Source: Verrucomicrobiota bacterium
GTDB lineage: Bacteria > Verrucomicrobiota > Lentisphaeria > Oligosphaerales > Oligosphaeraceae
DNA: 48,177 bases
Direction of reading: 5' to 3'
Assembly (NCBI GenBank): GCA_019136135.1
Contig: JAGVUR010000098.1
Coordinates: 1 to 48,177, forward strand
Within the stretch, counting starts at the first letter, position 1. Each line of letters opens with the position of its first letter. The position numbers were made by a program, and so were the translations under genes. The notes beneath the pieces were generated by a model that saw only the letters and a program-made list of their open reading frames with translations, made no database searches and was not told where the DNA came from. Positions 1-8,446 of the stretch are shown here, in pieces.

Positions 1-13
1 ACCTTTTTTTTCA

Positions 14-106
14 ATGCATTTCACCAACATGGTGAACGGAGCAAACTTCCTAATGCCTTTATAATCAATAGGTTATGAATAAAATCCAGCTTCAACTGCT
101 TTTTTT
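14..106 (+). repeat. Intergenic repeat, arm 1 (inverted partner at 47986-48083)
   Basis: This stretch matches the reverse complement of 47986-48083. Shared blocks are GCATTTCA, the hairpin TTCACC-n5-GGTGAA (22-36 here, with a different loop in the partner), and a block of about 30 bases ending in CTTCAACTGCTTTTTTT with one mismatch. No coding potential is visible. The two copies are about 48 kb apart in opposite orientation, so this is a dispersed family and not a simple terminator. Confidence 0.75.
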
Positions 107-135
107 AGGATAATCCTAAAAAAAAGCAGTTGAAG
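90..135. repeat. 46-bp near-perfect palindrome
   Basis: CTTCAACTGC, a T-run and AGGAT are followed by ATCCT, an A-run and GCAGTTGAAG. The arms pair throughout except for one extra A (7 T against 8 A). The left half is the inner end of the dispersed repeat at 14-106, and the right half is the same end in reverse. It could be two repeat ends joined head to head, or a bidirectional terminator downstream of the minus-strand operon that ends at 431. Confidence 0.7.
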
Positions 136-195
136 CCATGACACCCGTCAATCGGCAAAGCCAGGTATGGGCACCCAGGGTGCTCGTACTTCCAT

Positions 196-334
196 GTCGG
201 ACAGGGTCGGACAGGGTCGGACAGGTCGGACAGGGTCGGACGGGTCGGACGGGGTCGGACGGGGTCGGACGGGGTCGGACGGGGTCGGACAGGGTCGGAC
301 AGGGTCGGACAGGGTCGGACAGGGTCGGACAGGG
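196..334. repeat. Tandem array of about 14 ten-base units (GTCGGACAGG)
   Basis: Direct repeats of GTCGGACAGG, with variants reading GTCGGACGGG in the middle of the array and one nine-base unit. There are no spacers, so it is not a CRISPR array. Frames running through it give only low-complexity Pro/Arg/Gly peptides and are not genes. The array is followed at 335-392 by ATTCAGCATTC-type AT-rich repeats and CAAAGCCATGTGACATGCC. A shortened version of the same composite lies at 25484-25567 with only one or two units, so unit number differs between loci. Confidence 0.85.
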
Positions 335-360
335 CAATTCAGCATTCATAATTCAGCATT

Positions 361-392
361 CAAAGCCATGTGACATGCCCTTTTGTTGCGGG
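361..392. repeat. Short dispersed block, copy 1
   Basis: CAAAGCCATGTGACATGCC followed by a T-rich run and GCGGG. The same block occurs at 25451-25478 (partial) and 25533-25567. It always neighbours the GTCGGACAGG motif in this window, so the two parts travel as a composite intergenic cassette. CATGTGACATG is itself nearly palindromic. Confidence 0.7.
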
Positions 393-430
393 ATCGCAGT
401 CAGCCCTTGTATATTATGCCCCTTCGGAGT

Positions 431-1009
431 CTAGTGGCTTGGATGGTTGACGACCCAGCGGAGGGTGGAGAATTTTTCGCGTGGATTTTGCTGTTGGACG
501 AGTTCCAGCGAGCCGAATTGGGTTTGCTTGGCCAAGACTCGAATAACTGCGGCGTTTGGGGAGGCGCAGGCTCTGAGGGTTTCAAGAGATGGATTGGAGA
601 CGGGAAGCAAATCCTTCGTCAAATGCTTGGGAGGCACGTTCTTGAATCGTGCGACGATTTCAAGCTTTTGTGAGTCGATCGCCGAGAAGGCAATCCATGT
701 CAAAGAACCTTTTGCGCGTCGTGCGTCGATTTCAGCGAATCCACGATTTGTCAATCCCCTTGCGACGACATCGAGTTCGATATCGAGCATTCCCGAGGCT
801 TTGAGTTGATTGAGAATTTGCAGTTTTTCTAGGAGTTCTGAGACTTCCTTTGCGGAGATGTTGCAGGGCTTCAGGGCATCGAGAGAATCGATAGACTTGA
901 CGGTCGGAACCATGTATGCGACGGGGCGTTGCGGTGGCGTTACTCCTACGCAGGCTGCGAGGAAGAGGCAAGCCAGGATCATTCCGAGTGTTGGGATTGC
1001 GTGTTTCAT
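431..1009 (-). CDS. Small predicted lipoprotein, unknown function
   Basis: A 192-residue protein that I cannot place in a named family. It opens with a lipoprotein signal: a short charged start (MKH), a hydrophobic run and the lipobox LAAC, with Cys20 as the residue to be lipidated. The mature protein is therefore probably anchored in a membrane facing the periplasm. No catalytic motif is visible; residues of the type AKEVSELLEKLQIL suggest one helical segment. The start at 1009 is preceded by AAGGAG with 9 bases of spacing; farther upstream starts would run deep into the methyltransferase gene. Its ATG overlaps the stop of that gene as ATGA, which suggests translational coupling. It is the last gene of the minus-strand operon. 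Function is unknown; the lipoprotein call itself is fairly secure. Confidence 0.7.
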   Translation of the reverse strand: MKHAIPTLGMILACLFLAACVGVTPPQRPVAYMVPTVKSIDSLDALKPCNISAKEVSELLEKLQILNQLKASGMLDIELDVVARGLTNRGFAEIDARRAKGSLTWIAFSAIDSQKLEIVARFKNVPPKHLTKDLLPVSNPSLETLRACASPNAAVIRVLAKQTQFGSLELVQQQNPREKFSTLRWVVNHPSH

Positions 1010-1911
1010 GATAGGCATCTCCTTGCGACGAGTTGTCGCCAGTTCCCGTTGACTGTCCACTTCTGTTGGACGAGAATATCGATCATTTTTTGGACGCCAG
1101 GCAATTCTCCTTCATGGAAGTGGTTGGCCATCAGCAGGCAACCGTTGTTAACGAGGAGATTCTGGCAGTTATTGACGAATTGTTCCAGATCGTTGGGCTT
1201 ATTGAGGAATCGTCCTCCAGCCAAACCATTGCAGACAATTAGGTTGGCCTTGATGTCCTTGATCGACTCAAGGCTTTCGGCGCGTCCGAGCAGGAAATCG
1301 ACTTTGGAGTCGAGATTGTCGAATTGTTCGAATTCCCGTTGCCTTTTGGGGTCATGGGGGAGTTTTCGATGTTGTGCCATCCATACTTCCAGCGGTTCCG
1401 TAGTTACTCCGATGGTGCGCCCATTCGGGTTGAGTTTGGCGATTTCGAGGGTGCCCAATCCGACCCCGCAGCCCAGGTCCAGGATGGTTGGAGCAGGATC
1501 GCTTTTGGCGAGAAAGTCTTGGATCCATTCGAGTTGCTGGGGATATCTTCCTGTATCCGTGCCGAATCGAGGCGGATCCGCCAATGCGCAGAAGAGCGGG
1601 AACCATTCGTGGTTTTCGAAGGCGACCCGTCCTGCGTAAGGATCCGGCAATCTCGCCCAGAGGTCGGGGAGCGCAGAAATGTCAAATTGCTGTCTCAAAA
1701 CCGAAGGAACCCAATCGCGATGAGGGAGGATCGATTCCGCGATTGCAATCAGGCTGCGACGGAACTCCTGGTAGGGCAAATAACATTCGTATTGGGCCCT
1801 CATTTCCGGGGAAACAATCGAGCCTCGCGCCCACCAGGAGCCAGGGCAATACGTATTCCAAAGTTGCTTTTTTTTGAGCCAACGTTGGTTATGTAGGCTT
1901 ATGAGGTCCAC
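1006..1911 (-). CDS. Class I SAM-dependent methyltransferase, substrate unknown
   Basis: A 301-residue protein whose central part is a Rossmann-type methyltransferase. Motif I reads ILDLGCGVGLGT (about residues 143-154) and binds S-adenosylmethionine; the acidic loop after the second strand and a later LIVCNGLAGGRF segment fit motifs II-IV. About 140 residues precede the SAM domain and are rich in aromatic and basic residues (QRWLKKKQLWN), which may recognise the substrate. No motif identifies that substrate. The gene overlaps the metallo-hydrolase upstream by 13 bases and the lipoprotein downstream by 4 bases, so the three are probably translated together. The fold is secure; the role is not. 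Confidence 0.75.
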   Translation of the reverse strand: MDLISLHNQRWLKKKQLWNTYCPGSWWARGSIVSPEMRAQYECYLPYQEFRRSLIAIAESILPHRDWVPSVLRQQFDISALPDLWARLPDPYAGRVAFENHEWFPLFCALADPPRFGTDTGRYPQQLEWIQDFLAKSDPAPTILDLGCGVGLGTLEIAKLNPNGRTIGVTTEPLEVWMAQHRKLPHDPKRQREFEQFDNLDSKVDFLLGRAESLESIKDIKANLIVCNGLAGGRFLNKPNDLEQFVNNCQNLLVNNGCLLMANHFHEGELPGVQKMIDILVQQKWTVNGNWRQLVARRCLS

Positions 1912-2687
1912 TCCATACCATCCTTGGCGAGCGTAAACCCGAAGGTGTCGAGTTCTCGTGCGTAGATATCGTGGCTTGGGCAGAGCGTCCTGGCCAGATG
2001 CGAACAGAACATCTTGGTATGCTTTTGGATGGCGCCGTCGTTTTTGAAGGCATTTGCCATGATTTTAAGCATTCCGAAATTGGAGTGTTCCCCGAGTCTC
2101 CAATCGTCCAGGTTGCCGCAAGTCAATTCCCAGACGATGATGTCGAGCTTGGCTTTTTGTATGGCATGCCAGGTTGTTGGCGGGAACCAGGATCCGTCCA
2201 GGCCGTAGAGCATGGTTTCGTTGGTTGGCGTCTTGATGATGAAATGGCAGGCGAGTTCGCCGGGGATTCCTATCGGATGGGAAGCAGGGTAGGCATGAAC
2301 AGCATAGTCGCCAACCTGAAGGCAATTCAGGGGAAGGAATCCTTTGACCTGTAGGCGGTCGGCCAAGTCCTCGGGCACGGTGCATCTGTTTTTTGCGGCT
2401 TCTTCATCAATGTATAGGACGATTGGCTTTGCTGAAGCGTCGCGTCGCCTGGCGATTTGGCAAATCACGTCGAGATTGAAGTGATCACCATGGGGATGGC
2501 CGATCAGGATTGCGTCCAATGCATGGACATCGACATTGAATTCATCAATGGCGTCCAGCGTCATCGGTCCGCAATCGATCAGGATTCGATCGTCAAGGAC
2601 GAGCGAGGAGAATCGTCGTCCCGCACCAACGGATTTTCCGGGATTTGGCCAATCGGCGGCACCTGTGCCAAGAAACTTGATTTTCAT
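1899..2687 (-). CDS. Metallo-beta-lactamase-fold hydrolase (PhnP/RNase Z-like)
   Basis: A 262-residue protein beginning with MKIKFLGTGAADWP, the opening strand typical of PhnP and RNase Z type metallo-hydrolases. The metal-binding signature is H64-P-H66-G-D68-H69, with further metal-ligand candidates at PASHPIG, LYGLDGSW and the C-terminal CSHLART. Family members hydrolyse phosphodiesters, cyclic nucleotides or phosphonate-pathway intermediates using two metal ions. Nothing in the window (no phn genes) fixes the substrate. The protein has no signal peptide, so it is probably cytoplasmic. It lies 32 bases after hydF and overlaps the methyltransferase. Confidence 0.8.
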   Translation of the reverse strand: MKIKFLGTGAADWPNPGKSVGAGRRFSSLVLDDRILIDCGPMTLDAIDEFNVDVHALDAILIGHPHGDHFNLDVICQIARRRDASAKPIVLYIDEEAAKNRCTVPEDLADRLQVKGFLPLNCLQVGDYAVHAYPASHPIGIPGELACHFIIKTPTNETMLYGLDGSWFPPTTWHAIQKAKLDIIVWELTCGNLDDWRLGEHSNFGMLKIMANAFKNDGAIQKHTKMFCSHLARTLCPSHDIYARELDTFGFTLAKDGMEWTS

Positions 2688-2719
2688 GGTAATACTTCCA
2701 ATTGAAATGATCTACGAGA

Positions 2720-3940
2720 TCAGCCCAAAGACTGAATGAGTTCGTGGTATTGGTTGAATGGTTGGAGGCTTCGTTTGAGGATTCCGTTAACATGTGCGAT
2801 AACGAGTCCGTAGTTGGTCATCGGGATGTTTTGATCTTGCGCGCAGGCGACACGGTACGTCATTTCCCGTTCATTGAGCATGCAGCCGCCGCAGTGGACG
2901 ATCAAGTCGTAGCCGCTCAAGTCAAGGGGGAATTCCCCTCCGCTGGTGAAACTGAATTGAATGTCGTCGCTCTTTGTGAATTGCCGTATCCAATGAGGCA
3001 GCTTGACGGTGCCGATATCGTTGCATTGCCGATGATGGGTGCATCCTTCTGAAATCAGAACCCTTGCATGGCTTTTGAGGCTTTGCAGCGCTGCGATTCC
3101 TCGGACTGCGTAATCTAGGCTTCCCTTGTATCTTGCCATCAGGATTGAGAAGGAGGTTAGGGGCTGGTTGATCGGGAGGCGGGCGGCGACCTCCTTGAAA
3201 ACCTGGCTGTCCGTAATCACGAGTTTTGGCGGCTCAACCAATTGCTTCAAGGCGAATTCCAGTTCGGTATCTCTGACGACGAGGGTTGGCACTCCGCGTT
3301 CCAGCGCGTCGCGGATCGTTTGTTGCTGCGGGAGTATCAGCCTTCCCTTTGGGGCTGCCTTGTCAATTGGCGTGACCATGACGACCAAGTCGCCGGCTTC
3401 CACAAGTCCTTCAAGCAATCCGATTTGCTGGGTTTCCTGGCGACCAAGACGTCCCAGGGTTTCCTTCAGTTGCTCGATCCCTTCACCGGTTTCTGCCGAA
3501 ACACGAATCACGTTGTCGCCGAAAGGCAGATTGTCGGCTACCTCGCTCAAATCAATTTTGTTGATGGCGACAATGGTGGGGATGTTCTTTTTGGCGATTT
3601 GTTCCAGGATGTCGTTGTCATGTGGTGTCAATCCGACAGTTGCATCGACGACGAGCACTGCGATATCTGTTTTGTTGAGGATTTGCCTTGTTTTGCTGAG
3701 TCGTTTTGCGCCGAGTTCTCCGACATCGTCCAGTCCGGCGGTGTCGATTATGACGACTGGTCCCAGCGGGAGCAGTTCCATTGCTTTTAGGACCGGGTCG
3801 GTTGTCGTTCCTTTTTGCTCCGAGACGATTGCGAGTTGCTGTCCAGTGACGGCATTGACCAGTGCTGATTTTCCTGCGTTTCTGCATCCGAAGAATCCGA
3901 TATGTGTTCGTTCGGAAGATGGAGTTGCGTTCATTGTCAT
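2720..3940 (-). CDS. hydF: [FeFe]-hydrogenase maturation GTPase HydF
   Basis: A 406-residue protein with an N-terminal Era/TrmE-like GTPase domain: GCRNAGKS is the P-loop (about residues 18-25), DTAGL the G3 motif and NKID the G4 motif. The C-terminal half carries the HydF cluster-binding motif: a Cys-x-His in GCTHHRQC near residue 300 and HCGGC near residue 349. HydF is the scaffold that receives the diiron subcluster made by HydE and HydG and delivers it to the hydrogenase HydA. Length and spacing fit the family. The ATG at 3940 has an AAGG about 8 bases upstream. hydE, hydG and hydA are not in this window, so hydF sits alone inside a housekeeping operon, 21 bases after priA. Its presence points to an anaerobic, H2-metabolising host. 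Confidence 0.95.
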   Translation of the reverse strand: MTMNATPSSERTHIGFFGCRNAGKSALVNAVTGQQLAIVSEQKGTTTDPVLKAMELLPLGPVVIIDTAGLDDVGELGAKRLSKTRQILNKTDIAVLVVDATVGLTPHDNDILEQIAKKNIPTIVAINKIDLSEVADNLPFGDNVIRVSAETGEGIEQLKETLGRLGRQETQQIGLLEGLVEAGDLVVMVTPIDKAAPKGRLILPQQQTIRDALERGVPTLVVRDTELEFALKQLVEPPKLVITDSQVFKEVAARLPINQPLTSFSILMARYKGSLDYAVRGIAALQSLKSHARVLISEGCTHHRQCNDIGTVKLPHWIRQFTKSDDIQFSFTSGGEFPLDLSGYDLIVHCGGCMLNEREMTYRVACAQDQNIPMTNYGLVIAHVNGILKRSLQPFNQYHELIQSLG

Positions 3941-3961
3941 CGTGTTTACCTTGCCTTATGT

Positions 3962-6178
3962 TTACAACAGGCTTCTCGGATCGATATCGGCGTAGATATT
4001 GACTTTTTGGGGTTGTTTCCGTGAGACGATCATCGTTCTCAGGATTCGGGAGAGCCTACGTATTGAGCCTCCTCTCAGGAGGATTTGGTATCTGAAGTAC
4101 GTTTGGACCTTTGAGAGCGGGGATGGCATTGGCCCGATGACCTGTGTCTTCTCTTCCAGATGTGGTTTCAGTTCATCGGCGAAAGCCTCGGCCGCAGCTG
4201 CGGCAAGCGCTTCTTCCCGGCTGCGGAAATGGACGATCGCCATATGGGAAACAGGCGGGAAATCCAGCATTTTCCTTGAGATCATTTCCTCGTCATAGAA
4301 GCTTTTGAAGTCGTGGTGGATGGCGAATTTCAGGGCGAAGTGGTCTGGTGTATAGGTTTGTACGATGACATCCCCTGGCGTATCGCCTCGTCCTGCGCGT
4401 CCTGCTACCTGTGTGATCAGCTGGAACGTGCGTTCGCCGCTACGGAAATCCGGGATGTGGAGTCCGATGTCCGCCTGGATCACTCCTACCAGCGTCACAT
4501 TGGGAAAATCCAATCCCTTGGCAATCATCTGTGTCCCGATCAAGATATTCACCCTGCCTGCGCGGAAGCTTTCCAGGACTTTCTTGTAGCTATCCTTGGC
4601 CCGCATCGTGTCGGAATCCATTCGGGCGATCTTCGCCTTGGGGAACAGGGCTTGCGTGATCGATTCGATCTTCTCGGTTCCGAAGCCGGAATAGCGGATT
4701 TCCGGATCATCGCACTGGGGGCATTTCATCGGGGCGAGTTTTTCGGCTCCGCACAGGTGGCAGTTCAAGGTTCCGGCGTGCTTGTGATAGACGTAGGACA
4801 CGCTGCAATTTTCGCAACTTGCCACGTACCCGCACTTGGAGCACATCATTTGTGTGGCAAATCCACGGCGATTCAAGAACAAGATCACCTGCTCGTGCTT
4901 TTGCAATCGATCGAAGATCAGATCTTTGAGCTGCCTGGAGAAGATTTGCGCTTTTCCGGCGAGTGCGGCTTCCAGCCCCATGTCGATCAGCTGTACATTG
5001 GGAAGTGGCTTGACATCGACTCGTTCAGTCAATTCGAGCAGTTTGTATCGTCCTTGCTTGCAGTTGTAGTACGATTCGAGCGATGGTGTTGCGGAACCCA
5101 ACAGTATGGTCGCCTTTTCGTGTTTTCCCCTGACGACTGCCAGGTCCCTGGCGTTGTACCTGGGCGATTCTTCCTGCTTGTAGCTGGTTTCGTGCTCTTC
5201 GTCAACGACGATCAAGCCCAGCTCCCTGAATGGTGCGAACAAGGCGGATCGTGCTCCGATGGCGATTCTGGATCGTCCTTCATTGATGCGAGTCCACTCG
5301 TCGAATCGTTCGCCGTCGCTCAATCCGCTATGGAGCACGCTGACCAGGTCACCGAATCGGCTTCGGAAGCGTTCGCAAGTTTGGGGAGTCAGTGAGATTT
5401 CAGGTACGAGGACGATCGCTTCCTTGCCTAGTTCCAAGCATGTAGCAATTGCTTGCAAATATACCTCGGTCTTGCCTGAAGCCGTGATGCCATGAAGCAA
5501 AATCACCTGGCTATCCACCGCCAATAGAGATGCGTTGATCGCGTCCAAGGCGGTTTTTTGCTCGGGAGTCAAGTCCTTGGGCTGGTCCCGTTGGACGAGG
5601 TCATTGAGGAATGGATCTCGTTCGACTACCCTGAGTTCCTTTTTCAACCAGCCTTCCTGGCACATTTTGGAGACGGTCGATGCGCTGACGATGCCCGTGG
5701 AGACCAGTTCGGTCAACATGGTATCGCCTTCGCGCCTCAAGTATGAAATGACTTCCTTTCGCTTGTCAGACAGGGCATCGAAGTCTTCTCCTCCTGCCAT
5801 CGCCTTGAGGGCCAGAGAGACGAAAAGCACCTGCTTGTGCTTCATTTCGCCGCTTCTGACGACGGCTGGGAGAAGTGTTTGGATGGCGTGTTCCTTGGGG
5901 CAGCAGTAGTAGTCCGACATCCATTCGGCAAGCCAGATCAATCCTTTCGGAATCTGTTCCCGTTCGCTTTCGAGACAGAGGATAGGCTTCAGCTTGTAGG
6001 GGGAGGTCGCCTTCATCGCGACAACGTAGCCACTCCTTTCCCCATGCTTGAATTCCACTTTTACCCGGCTGCCCTCCCTGACTTGTCCGCGCAAGACGGG
6101 GGGAACCGAATAGTCGAACACGCGATCCAGTGACAATGAAAAGATAACTTGCGCTACCTCTAGTCCTGATGATCCCAT
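3962..6178 (-). CDS. priA: Primosomal replication restart helicase PriA
   Basis: A 738-residue PriA, the 3'-to-5' helicase that recognises stalled forks and reloads the replisome. Visible parts, in order: an N-terminal DNA-binding region (AQVIFSLSLDRVFDY), Walker A GITASGKTE near residue 230, the DEEH box near 324 (VVDEEHETSYKQEE), GSATPSLES, and the paired-Cys zinc module near residues 443-490 (CSKCGY, CENC, CHLCG, CPQCDD) followed by helicase motifs V and VI (IGTQMIAKGLDFP, QVAGRAGRGDTPG). Length is normal for the family. It lies 21 bases after argH and 21 bases before hydF. No sign of damage. Confidence 0.97.
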   Translation of the reverse strand: MGSSGLEVAQVIFSLSLDRVFDYSVPPVLRGQVREGSRVKVEFKHGERSGYVVAMKATSPYKLKPILCLESEREQIPKGLIWLAEWMSDYYCCPKEHAIQTLLPAVVRSGEMKHKQVLFVSLALKAMAGGEDFDALSDKRKEVISYLRREGDTMLTELVSTGIVSASTVSKMCQEGWLKKELRVVERDPFLNDLVQRDQPKDLTPEQKTALDAINASLLAVDSQVILLHGITASGKTEVYLQAIATCLELGKEAIVLVPEISLTPQTCERFRSRFGDLVSVLHSGLSDGERFDEWTRINEGRSRIAIGARSALFAPFRELGLIVVDEEHETSYKQEESPRYNARDLAVVRGKHEKATILLGSATPSLESYYNCKQGRYKLLELTERVDVKPLPNVQLIDMGLEAALAGKAQIFSRQLKDLIFDRLQKHEQVILFLNRRGFATQMMCSKCGYVASCENCSVSYVYHKHAGTLNCHLCGAEKLAPMKCPQCDDPEIRYSGFGTEKIESITQALFPKAKIARMDSDTMRAKDSYKKVLESFRAGRVNILIGTQMIAKGLDFPNVTLVGVIQADIGLHIPDFRSGERTFQLITQVAGRAGRGDTPGDVIVQTYTPDHFALKFAIHHDFKSFYDEEMISRKMLDFPPVSHMAIVHFRSREEALAAAAAEAFADELKPHLEEKTQVIGPMPSPLSKVQTYFRYQILLRGGSIRRLSRILRTMIVSRKQPQKVNIYADIDPRSLL

Positions 6179-6199
6179 CCCGAATACCCCCAGTGCAAC

Positions 6200-7573
6200 C
6201 TACAATCCAAGCGCTTTCTTCCAACGGTCGATTTGCTCGCCGACCCTGACCGTGGCGGTGCCGCCTTCCAGCGACCGGGCGTTGACTGAACTTGACGCAT
6301 TGAACAGCTTGAGGCATTCCTCCGTGGCGGCGGGAATGGATTTCCGCATGTCTTCGAGGCTGGCGGCATTCAAGGCAATCCCGTTTCTGGCGCAGAATCC
6401 CACGAATGCCCCGACTTGGTGGTGGGCGTCGCGGAAGGGCACGCCTTGTTTCACCAGCCACTCTGCCAGATCCGTCGCTTCCAGGGCGGGGTCGGCTGCC
6501 GCTTTGGCCATTGCCTTTTCGTTGGCGGTCAGCGTTCCGAGCATGGCGGACATTGTGGCGAGGCTGAGCTTCACCGTGTCAATGGCGTCAAACAATCCTT
6601 CCTTGTCTTCCTGGAGGTCTCGGTTGTAGGTCAACGGAAGTCCCTTGAGGGTTGTAAGCATCGCGATCAGGTGCCCATAGACGCGTCCTGTTTTGCCACG
6701 AGTCAATTCCGCAACGTCGGGGTTCTTCTTTTGCGGCATCAGGCTGGAACCCGTCGTAAAGGCGTCTCCCAGCCCGATGAAGCCGAATTCCTGCGAGAAC
6801 CACAGGATGATGTCCTCGGAAAGACGTGACAAATGCATGGCGACGATCGCCAAGTCGGCGAGGAATTCGACGATGTAGTCCCTGTCGCCCACAGCATCCA
6901 TCGAGTTGTGGAGGATATCGTCAAACCCCAGGAGCTTGGCGGTGTAGTTACGGTCCAGCGGGAGTGTCGATCCTGCGATTGCGCCTGCTCCGAGCGGCGA
7001 GCGATTGAGCCGTTTCCTGGCATCCTGGAAACGTTCGATGTCGCGTTCGAGCATTTCGACGTAGGCGAGCAGGTGGTGCGCGAAAAGAACAGGTTGCGCG
7101 TGCTGGAGATGGGTAAAGCCAGGCATGATCAGCGCCCTGTACTTGTCAGCGAGGCTTACCAGGCTCCGTTGCATGTCTCGAATCAGTTCGACGGTTTGGT
7201 CGGCTTCGAATCTAAGGTAGAGTCTTTCGTCTGTAGCGACCTGATCGTTTCTTGAGCGTCCGGTATGGAGCTTGGCGCCTGGTGCTCCGATGCGTTCCGT
7301 CAGCCTCGCCTCGATATTCATATGAATATCTTCGAGTGCCTCGTCAAATTCGAAGTTACCGTCATTGATATCCTGTAGGATTTGATCGAGTCCCTTTATG
7401 ATTTCATCGGCGTCGTTTTGCGAGATGATTCCTTGCTTGGCGAGCATTTGCGCATGTGCCTTGCTGCCTTGGATATCAAAAGGGTACAATCTTTTATCGT
7501 ACGAGATTGATTGTGTGAATTGCTGGACGAGGCTGTCTGTTCCTTCCGAGAATCTTCCTGACCAGAGCGCCAT
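6200..7573 (-). CDS. argH: Argininosuccinate lyase
   Basis: A 457-residue ArgH, the last enzyme of arginine biosynthesis, splitting argininosuccinate into arginine and fumarate. The start MALWSGRFSEGTD is typical of the family. HTGRSRNDQVATD and the fumarase/aspartase superfamily signature GSSLMPQKKNPD (around residue 278, holding the catalytic Ser on the mobile loop) are both intact, and the length is standard. The start codon shares one base with the stop of the GAF-domain gene (TAATG), implying coupled translation. No other arg gene is present here. Confidence 0.97.
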   Translation of the reverse strand: MALWSGRFSEGTDSLVQQFTQSISYDKRLYPFDIQGSKAHAQMLAKQGIISQNDADEIIKGLDQILQDINDGNFEFDEALEDIHMNIEARLTERIGAPGAKLHTGRSRNDQVATDERLYLRFEADQTVELIRDMQRSLVSLADKYRALIMPGFTHLQHAQPVLFAHHLLAYVEMLERDIERFQDARKRLNRSPLGAGAIAGSTLPLDRNYTAKLLGFDDILHNSMDAVGDRDYIVEFLADLAIVAMHLSRLSEDIILWFSQEFGFIGLGDAFTTGSSLMPQKKNPDVAELTRGKTGRVYGHLIAMLTTLKGLPLTYNRDLQEDKEGLFDAIDTVKLSLATMSAMLGTLTANEKAMAKAAADPALEATDLAEWLVKQGVPFRDAHHQVGAFVGFCARNGIALNAASLEDMRKSIPAATEECLKLFNASSSVNARSLEGGTATVRVGEQIDRWKKALGL

Positions 7574-8442
7574 TATTTTTTCTCCTTCCCGAGCTCAAGC
7601 AACTGTTGCAGCGGTGGTGGAACATCGTCGTAGTCGTCATGCAGGACGACACGTCCCGTTGCTGGATCGATCTCGGATTTCGTCAGGCAATCCAGGATAT
7701 GCGCGGCTGCAATCGTGATGTTGGCTGCCGTGAATCCGAACTTTGCCAATTCCCTGAAGAACGTATCGGCGACTTTTGCGACGACTTTGTTGGGATCCCT
7801 GAGCAAGTTGAGGATCAGCTGCTCGGAGGCGGCGCGCTTGTCACCGGCCTCGGACAAATTCGTGTTGAACAATTCCTGCGATCCCCAGATGTAGCTCTGG
7901 CTCATGTTGATCTTCTGGTCGACAATGTCGTACATCCGGGAGTTCTCATAGACGAGCGATGCGATTGGGGCGATCAGCGAGAAGAGCTTTCTGCGTATGG
8001 CATCGTACGGGGTCGTGGTTTCCTTGTTCTTGGGACCGCCGGCAATCAGCAGGCCTACGCGTGACTTCTTCACCACGATCGGATTGATGATGATCGGGAA
8101 CATGATCCCTTCGATACCCACCTCGACCTTGCCGACCTGGTGCATGTGATGGCATTTCCACAAGATCCGATGAAGCTTCTCAGGCACCAGCAGGCGGTGG
8201 TTGGGCTTCACGTTCGGACTGTCAATGCCGACGACTGAGCGGACGATCAGTTCCTGGCGCTCCTCGTCACGATCCAGGAATACCGCTTGCTCGGTACCCA
8301 TCAACGAGCAGGTCATCTTCGTGATGTGGTTCAAACCTTCTTCGAGGGTGGTCGGATCAAGGAATGCCTCCGTCAAAAGCGACAGCATTTCAAGATTCTT
8401 TTCGAAATCGTTCTTCATTGTGTTTGTTTCCTTTTTTTTCAT
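7573..8442 (-). CDS. GAF-domain-like protein of unknown role
   Basis: A 289-residue soluble protein whose N-terminal half resembles a GAF sensor domain: a long first helix (LEMLSLLTEAFLDPTTLEEG), then alternating strands with AVFLDRDEERQELIVRSVVG and a later VGLLIAGGP strand. The C-terminal 120 residues are helical and end in a Pro-rich tail. No output domain (kinase, cyclase, HTH) is seen, and the ligand cannot be read from the sequence. Two starts 24 bases apart (8442 and 8418) have nearly the same context, AAGGAAA then ACACAATGAA, so either could be used; the longer is given. It follows holA after 4 bases and overlaps argH by 1 base. Confidence 0.6.
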   Translation of the reverse strand: MKKKETNTMKNDFEKNLEMLSLLTEAFLDPTTLEEGLNHITKMTCSLMGTEQAVFLDRDEERQELIVRSVVGIDSPNVKPNHRLLVPEKLHRILWKCHHMHQVGKVEVGIEGIMFPIIINPIVVKKSRVGLLIAGGPKNKETTTPYDAIRRKLFSLIAPIASLVYENSRMYDIVDQKINMSQSYIWGSQELFNTNLSEAGDKRAASEQLILNLLRDPNKVVAKVADTFFRELAKFGFTAANITIAAAHILDCLTKSEIDPATGRVVLHDDYDDVPPPLQQLLELGKEKK

Positions 8443-8446
8443 TGTG

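Noticed and set aside
196..334. Tandem array considered as a CRISPR
   Set aside because: The unit is 10 bases with no spacers and there are no cas genes.
138..434. Open frames in several readings through the 10-bp tandem array
   Set aside because: They encode only Pro/Arg/Gly/Asp low-complexity sequence dictated by the repeat unit, on both strands, with no ribosome site.
4313..5395. 360-residue plus-strand open frame
   Set aside because: Opposite priA, where all helicase motifs are intact.
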